A stretch of DNA of 64,000 nucleotides, taken from NCBI GenBank assembly GCA_033675545.1, contig JAWDGP010006875.1, positions 203,501 to 267,500 of the forward strand. Direction: 5' to 3'. This stretch comes from Elysia crispata (taxonomy: Eukaryota > Mollusca > Gastropoda > Plakobranchidae). Of the stretch, positions 57,690-64,000 are shown in pieces (the stretch's first letter is position 1; every line of letters begins with the position of its first letter). The notes beneath the pieces were generated by a model that saw only the letters and a program-made list of their open reading frames with translations, ran no database searches and was not told where the DNA came from. Both the position numbers and the translations under genes were made by a program.

Positions 57690-58504
57690 GTCGAAACAAT
57701 ATCTAACCTATGATAGTGACACCCCTTACTTTCGGCTGTCGAAACAATATCTAACCTATGATAGTGACACCCCTTACTTTCGGCTGTCGAAACAATATCT
57801 AATTTATGATAGTGACACCCCTTACTTTCGGCTGTCGAAACAATATCTAACCTATGATAGTGACACCCCTTACTTTCGGCTGTCGAAACAATATCTAATT
57901 TATGATAATGACACCCCTTACTTTCGGCTGTCGAAACAATATCTAATTTATGATAATGACACCCCTTACTTTCGGCTGTCGAAACAATATCTAACCTATG
58001 ATAATGACACCCCTTACTTTCGGCTGTCGAAACAATATCTAACCTATGATAATGACACCCCTTACTTTCGGCTGTCGAAACAATATCTAACCTATGATAA
58101 TGACACCCCTTACTTTCGGCTGTCGAAACAATATCTAATTTATGATAATGACACCCCTTACTTTCGGCTGTCGAAACAATATCTAACCTATGATAATGAC
58201 ACCCCTTACTTTCGGCTGTCGAAACAATATCTAACCTATGATAATGACACCCCTTACTTTCGGCTGTCGAAACAATATCTATTATGTGTAATGACACCTC
58301 TTGCTTTTGGCTGTCGAAACAATGCCTACTTTATGTAATGACACCCCTTGCTTTTGGCTGTCGAAACAATACCTACTCTATGATAATGACACCCCTTACT
58401 TTCGGCTGTCGAAACAATACCTACTCTATGATAATGACACCCCTTACTTTCGGCTGTCGAGACAATACCTACTCTATGATAATGACACTCCTTGCTTTCG
58501 GTTA
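57690..58504 (+). repeat. 48-bp minisatellite, about 17 copies
   Basis: Units run TCGAAACAATATCTAACCTA, then TGATAATGACACCCC, then TTACTTTCGGCTG, with a 48-bp step (57691, 57739 and so on). Two diverged units near 58265-58350 (TTGCTTTTGG) interrupt an otherwise homogeneous array. Because 48 is a multiple of three, long frames are open on both strands: a 16-residue LSKQYLTYDNDTPYFR repeat on plus and a VSTAESKGCHYHRLDI repeat on minus. No flanking gene structure was seen. Confidence 0.95.
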
Positions 58505-59417
58505 ACAATTAGGCTTTCATTATGTTGGGTTATGGAAACTTTAGCGCATGTCTCAAAACGCGCAGAAAATTGCAAAACCGTATGAAGTGTAAACGAGATT
58601 TGAATCAGATTTGTAAGAAGTTAAGACTAACTTTCAGAAACAATTCACAAAAACAAAACACCACCACCAACAATAATAACAAAAACAACAAGAACAGCAA
58701 TAAGAACAGCAACAGCAACAACAACAAGAGCCAAACTATCAGATCTCTTAAAATATGCCTTCAGAAACATTTAAAAAAAGAAACCATTAATCAGAACAAC
58801 CAAACTATAAGATCTCCATGGTTATACTACGAGACTGATTTCCCAAACCAATTGGAGAAGGAAATAAGCTCTAAAGCAATGCTAAAAATGGAAACTATCT
58901 ATCAAAACGAGCTACCAAAATCTGGATCAAAAGCGAAGAGAAAACCCAAACTGACAGCGTCTCGCCGCTATAATTCTTTCTAGGAGTGCAGAATAATGGC
59001 AGACAGGACCTACCAGTTGAAGCACACCAGATGCTTCTAACAACCCCCCCCCCAAGATTTATGATCGTTTTCACGCCTTTAGTCAATATAGGAAATCGAC
59101 CGTCTCTGCTCTTTTCCAATCTGGTTTTAGATCCTTCTAAACGCTTCTTAGAAAGCTGTAAATTTTCGCATTGAGGGCGTAAAAGTGCACTGCGTTGCGG
59201 GAATTCTTAGCCACGAAGTTATTCAAACCTCACGATAATGCATGTTTTAAAAAATCTGTAAATTAAGGGATTTAAATTTTGAGGTGAGAAGCTATTAGAA
59301 CAAACACTTGCAGTTATTTAGCGAGACAAGAAAAAGGGAAAGAGAAGAGAAAGAGAGGTAGAGGAATGGAGATGCGAAAAAAAGGCTTCGAAAAGAAGAG
59401 AGAGAAAAAGAGAAAAG

Positions 59418-59423
<6 letters not shown>
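58505..59423. other. Unique sequence with an A/C/G-rich triplet stretch
   Basis: CAA/AAC/CAG-rich sequence lies at about 58645-58735 and a C10 run near 59044-59053. The 153-codon plus-strand frame across it is Asn/Lys-rich low complexity. Confidence 0.4.

Positions 59424-59515
<92 letters not shown>
59424..59515. repeat. (GA)n microsatellite
   Basis: A perfect GA tract of about 90 bp. Confidence 0.95.
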
Positions 59516-59516
<1 letters not shown>

Positions 59517-59994
59517 AGAAAGGCAAAAGGTATAAAGAGAAAATGGTCAAGGGAGAAAGGGTTGCGACGGTGCTAGAAAAATACCAGTATTGACATTGCC
59601 TCCATTTATTGTATTAAAGCAAAAATGGAAGGCTACTACCTCTCAAAGACAAAGAGAGAGAAAAAGTGAATTTAAAAAAAAAACAAGGAATTTTAGACTA
59701 CGTGAGCTGAATTTTCGAATCGATTGCAATCCACTGGCGTGTTTACTTTTCGTCGGCCCAATAATCGGAAGAACGGATAATCACACGTGTGTTTAGGCAC
59801 TTGCATGCATCCGTGTAACAATTTCTGAGCGATAATTCATATTAACATAATTATCAATGTGAGAAAATCCATGATATAAAAAAAAACTCCCGACAAATTT
59901 AAATTTAAAAAAACAAACAAACATGGCCTGAAAATGTTTAACTACCCCTGAAATTTATGAGGCTGCTTCTCCTCCTCTTCCCTCTACCACTACC

Positions 59995-60181
<187 letters not shown>

Positions 60182-60247
60182 TGTAAAATCCGCGTTTTTT
60201 ATGCTATCAACAAAATTCTTGCACGTGTTCATACCTTGACTCGTCCT

Positions 60248-61366
60248 TCATTTCTCTACGTAACAGCCAAGTCTGTCAACACACTTCTGCCAACGCCGCA
60301 CAATGGAATAGATACCCTCTCGGAAGAAACTTCCGTCAAGGTTTTGTAGCCATTTCCGCACATGGTCAACAAGCTCTTCATCGTCATCAAAGCGCTTTCC
60401 TGCCAGCTCACGTTTCAGTGGCCCAAAGAGGTGATAATCAGATGGTGCGAGGTCTGGACTGTGTGGTGGGTGTGGCAAAATCTCCCATCCATATTTCTCT
60501 AGCCAACCTTGCGTCACTCGTGCTGTGTGGGGTGTAGCGTTGTCGTGTTGCAAAATGACCCCGTTGGTCAACTGCCCTGGGCGCTTTCTGCGAATGGCCT
60601 CCCTAAGCTTGTCAAGAGTTTGGCAGTACCTTGCAGCATTGATTGTTTCTCCAGGTTGTAAGGTTTCGAACAGAAGAACACCACGACTGTCCCAGAAAAC
60701 AGTTCCCATTATTTTCTTTGCTGACCGCATGACTTTGAATTTCTTCGCGACAGGTGAGGATGGATGTTTCCATGTCATCGAATCTTGCTTTGTTTCTGGG
60801 GTGCAATGGTGCAACCAAGTCTCATCACCGGTGACTAAGCTGTCAAGAAAAGTCACATCGTACCCTAGAAAGTCTCCGCCGGCGTTGGCAGTATGCCCGT
60901 GAACCCTGCGTGAGCTCTTGCTTCTCAAAAGTTCCCTGCAGATGTCCAATCTTTGTTCTTTATGATTGTCTGTCAATTGCCTAGGAACCCATCTTGCGCT
61001 GACTTTTCTGTAGCCAAGTTCATCAAATACAATTCTATGGGCAGAAGTTTCCGAAATTTCAAGACTGCTTGCGATTTCATGAAGTTTCAAGCTCCTGTCT
61101 TGACGAATAAGCTCATCAACTCGCTTCACATTGCCTTCTGACGTCGCAGTTATCGAATGCCCTCTCCCTTCCCTGTCTGTCAAGTCGGAATGGCCGGCTT
61201 CAAACAAATTACACCAGTGATAGACTTGTGTACGGCTTATAACATGCTCAGCATATACACTCTGAAGTTCTTTATGAATTTCGGTAGGATTCAGACTTTT
61301 GGCGTTCAAAAAACGTATGACAGCTCTGATTTCCTCCTTTGACCAAGTTTCAAGGTGGGCCGCCAT
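60248..61366 (-). CDS. Mariner transposase (DD34D)
   Basis: This 372-codon transposase catalyses cut-and-paste transposition by binding the element's inverted repeats and cleaving at TA. Residues 1-115 form the two-part helix-turn-helix DNA-binding region (MAAHLETWSKEEIRAVIRFL start; LHEIASSLEIS in the second part). The mariner linker WVPRQL is at 126-131. The catalytic Asp residues are D181 (VTGDETW), D275 (LQHDNATPHT) and D310 (HSPDLAPSDYHLF), with 34 residues between the last two, the mariner signature. The protein ends with RWQKCVDRLGCYVEK, also typical. It is longer than the roughly 345 residues of Mos1. Some extra length lies at about 150-172, between the LLRSK block and the first catalytic motif. 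The start at 61366 gives a full N-terminus with no upstream in-frame competitor of note. No frameshift or stop interrupts it, so it could be active. Related sequences are often labelled SETMAR in automated annotation, but no SET domain is present here. Confidence 0.96.
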   Translation of the reverse strand: MAAHLETWSKEEIRAVIRFLNAKSLNPTEIHKELQSVYAEHVISRTQVYHWCNLFEAGHSDLTDREGRGHSITATSEGNVKRVDELIRQDRSLKLHEIASSLEISETSAHRIVFDELGYRKVSARWVPRQLTDNHKEQRLDICRELLRSKSSRRVHGHTANAGGDFLGYDVTFLDSLVTGDETWLHHCTPETKQDSMTWKHPSSPVAKKFKVMRSAKKIMGTVFWDSRGVLLFETLQPGETINAARYCQTLDKLREAIRRKRPGQLTNGVILQHDNATPHTARVTQGWLEKYGWEILPHPPHSPDLAPSDYHLFGPLKRELAGKRFDDDEELVDHVRKWLQNLDGSFFREGIYSIVRRWQKCVDRLGCYVEK

Positions 61367-61495
61367 CTTTAAAATCGTCTAGACATTCATTGTGTAATAT
61401 GATGCAGTTCATAATTTCTGGGAATATCCGTAAGGAAATAAGGAATATCATGTCGTTTACAGAATTAAAAAAGCTCCACTGGTTGCTGAGCAATG

Positions 61496-61528
61496 GGCAT
61501 TTTTCGGTTATTTCTGAAAGAGCCCTCG
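61496..61528 (-). repeat. Mariner right terminal inverted repeat
   Basis: Reverse complement of the left repeat with two mismatches; ends CCCTCG before the TA target. Confidence 0.95.

Positions 61529-61592
<64 letters not shown>
61529..61592. repeat. (CTA)n microsatellite, right part of the split tract
   Basis: About 21 CTA triplets directly following the mariner element, continuing the tract at 60027-60148. Confidence 0.95.
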
Positions 61593-61593
<1 letters not shown>

Positions 61594-62664
61594 TTATATC
61601 TACTACCACTACTAATTTTCTTATTACACTACAACTAATTCTATTTACAGCAGCGATTCTTATAGCCTGTCCTTTAAAATTATCCAAATCCATTCATTAA
61701 AATTACGACACATATTTCTGCCGTCATAAAAAGATGTTATAATAATAAAATTGATGAATTAATAATGATTATTGATAATAATAATAAAATAACAATAATC
61801 AATCAATCAAGTGCCGCGCTCTTTAGCATAGGATTTTCTAGGCATCTCTATGCCTCATAGCTTTCAGTGCATACGTCACTGATTCTAATTTTAGCCACTT
61901 TGTTAGTCCATCCAATATCTCTTCACGCTGAGTTCTCTTACGATCATTCCACTTGTTACAAGATGTTCTGGTCTATCTCTTCTCATCACAAGATGCCCTC
62001 CTTCCCCCCACCAATAAAAATAAATAAATAAAAAATAAAAGTCTGACGATTTCGTATTCCATATAAGAGTAGTCTTGTTGTGTTTCGCTTCTTTTATTAA
62101 TTATTTTCAAAGGCGTTCCGTTTTAGAATTGAACACTCTATTTTCTTTTCAAGAGCTGCGGAATTTGAATTTCTGCTGAGCCATAGTCGACTTTGAGGCC
62201 AAGAGGAGCTTTTTATTGAAAATCTCCTCACCCGTACTCAGAGGAAAAGTGTGTACTCAACAGGCAGATTCTTGTATTACGCTAGAATAATGCGACGTTT
62301 CACCTGCTATTCAACTCTCATCTCTTACAAGCTAAAAAAAAAAAGGGCATTGTTTAAAACTGGTCTGTAGAAATATCTTAATAATACTACAGTAATCTAC
62401 TGTATAAAATACAGAATTAAGAAGGATCTTACTCACGTGATTTCATCAACTGTACATTTTTCTTTTCTTTTCTGGAGAGGTGTTAAAGCACGTAAAACCC
62501 CTTTCCGACGATCGGTACCAATGCTCTTGGCACGAGCTACGATGCATAAATATAAGAATACCGGCCCAATAGGAGCTGAGGAGTGACACCAGGCTCTAGG
62601 TTTCCGGGAAACTGCATGGCGCAAAACAATCGAGAATGTCGCATAAAATATTCTTGGAGTATAA
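61593..62664. other. Unique AT-rich sequence
   Basis: Contains AAT-rich sequence and (AATC)n near 61737-61810. A palindrome TTTCCGGGAAA lies at 62601-62611. No exon recognised. Confidence 0.4.
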
Positions 62665-62711
62665 AGAGAGGGGGGAGGGAGAGAGAAAGATAGATAGACA
62701 GACAGACAGAC

Positions 62712-62800
<89 letters not shown>

Positions 62801-62820
62801 AAGAACGAGAGAGAAGAGAG
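62665..62820. repeat. (GACA)n-(GATA)n compound microsatellite
   Basis: A purine-rich lead is followed by GACA units (about 62697-62712), then about 22 GATA units to 62802. Confidence 0.95.
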
Positions 62821-63084
62821 AGACCTCTGACAGAGAGAGAAAAGGGAGATATTTAATTAGGTGACCAATTCTATCAAATCCACCATTAACAGTGAAGCTA
62901 TTACGGAAACGTCCTTGAGAAAGGACGGCTGAAAACGGTGCTTTGTGAAAGTCAACCAGTGGACTGTAATATTGTCACATTAGAGGAGATGCTTCTTGAA
63001 ACAGTTCAAAATATTAAAATGTGTCTTGTTTTATTAGAAATAGTACTTTGCGAAAAGATGCAACATACCAAAATCATAAACATA
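62821..63084. other. Unique sequence
   Basis: Nothing recognised. Confidence 0.4.
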
Positions 63085-63325
63085 GCTGTGACGTCATGAA
63101 TTTTTTTTCAAACAAACCAGAATATCAAAGGTCTTCACTTGTGACGTCTTTAAGAGTTGTATTTCAAACAACCCACAATATCTAAGGTCCTCACTTGTGA
63201 CGTCTTTAAGAGTTGTATTTCAAACAACCCACAATATCTAAGGTCCTCACTTGTGACGTCTTTAAGAGTTGTATTTCAAACAACCCACAATATCTAAGGT
63301 CCTCACTTGTGACGTCTTTAAGATC
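63085..63325 (+). repeat. 56-bp minisatellite, about 4 copies, each with a TGACGTC motif
   Basis: GTGACGTCTTTAAGAGTTGT starts at 63141 and 63197, then 63253, with a last partial copy at 63309; the step is exactly 56 bp. A diverged first unit carries the perfect CRE palindrome TGACGTCA at 63089-63096. The three complete units are nearly identical, so the array is recent. Confidence 0.93.
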
Positions 63326-64000
63326 GGTGTGCTTTTGGTGCAATCAAATAAGGTACATTTTAATCTCCCGTAATGAGTCGTAAGAATAGTTATATATTGT
63401 GAAACAAACAATAGTTTATGACTCAATAGTGACATAAGAAGGACGAAGTGATTTATGTTAATTTTGTCTTTGGTCCCTAGATTCGATAAGTATGTTGCCT
63501 ACCTTAAACAGCGCTTATTAAGTTGTTCTAAACGATTAATCAACGATTTATTGATCATAGCCGTGCAATAATTACATCAAGGGCATTTAAAACCTCTAAC
63601 AGATAGATGTACAAGTTTAAAGAAATCAGAGACGATGCATCATCGCCTTTATTATTCTCAGACTGTTAAGAATCAGCAGTAACATCATGTCTTTCTTCCT
63701 TTGAGAAACCTGATGTTTACAGGTATTGTCCATGATGAGATGGTTGGATAACATGAGTACTGTAAATGTTCTCTGGTATTGGTTAAAAACGAATAAACTT
63801 TAAAAAGTATTGACCATATACCGAATTAGATAAAACATCATTTAATACTTTGTTTTTTTTCTTTCCTCTATTGTTAATGTTATTTATTATACTCTTACTT
63901 TTGAAATAGATAGTACTTTGACTTTATTCGTTGAGTACAGCCTTGCATAGGCTTAAACAACTGGTTCCGGATTTCAACTTCATGAATAGTTGGGATTCTC
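63326..64000. other. Unique AT-rich sequence
   Basis: No gene or repeat recognised up to the window end. Confidence 0.4.

Noticed and set aside
57608-58338. 216- and 229-codon frames on opposite strands
   Set aside because: Both are translations of the 48-bp minisatellite. Simultaneous openness on both strands follows from a stop-free unit whose length is a multiple of three.

Overview
This window is nuclear DNA from an animal. It is AT-rich, gene-poor and crowded with microsatellites and minisatellites. The codons, the intron sizes, a mariner transposon, a CR1/L2-type LINE fragment and a tRNA-derived SINE suggest an invertebrate, most likely a lophotrochozoan such as a gastropod mollusc. 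That assignment is an inference from style, not from a diagnostic marker. There are no operons, no CRISPR array and no complete cellular gene.

The one host gene I can support lies on the minus strand and is represented by its first two coding exons. Exon 1 (26438..26673) starts with MGNEGS, an N-myristoylation-type N-terminus like that of vertebrate Piccolo and Bassoon. It then encodes a RIM-type Rab-binding helix. Exon 2 (2073..2301) holds three of the four cysteine pairs of the Piccolo/RIM zinc finger. The two exons join in a matching splice phase across an intron of about 24.1 kb, and the gene continues beyond the left edge. I read it as a presynaptic active-zone scaffold of the Piccolo/RIM (Fife-like) family.

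Layout. 1-2072 is the next intron (microsatellites, a 25-bp minisatellite). 2073-2301 is exon 2. 2302-26437 is the giant intron, holding many (GA)n tracts, a 26-bp and a large 34-bp minisatellite, AC-rich tracts, a pair of diverged repeats and a SINE next to exon 1. 26438-27408 is exon 1 plus its probable 5' leader. 27409-64000 is upstream or intergenic DNA with a 306-bp microsatellite-bearing duplication, many (GA)n/(CT)n loci, a 267-bp (TAA)n tract, a 27-bp minisatellite, a 5'-truncated LINE, 31-bp, 48-bp and 56-bp minisatellites, and an apparently intact mariner element (60149..61528) inserted inside a (CTA)n microsatellite.

Most long open frames here are translations of simple repeats (Ser-Leu, Arg-Glu, Ile-Tyr, poly-Tyr/Leu/Ile, or 9- and 16-residue repeats) and are not genes. 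I found no convincing new multi-gene system. The most interesting items are the composite Piccolo-like/RIM-like N-terminus, the intact mariner in a TA-rich microsatellite, the shared unit flanking distant microsatellites, the recurrent poly(C)-poly(A) junctions and the minisatellites with long open frames on both strands.
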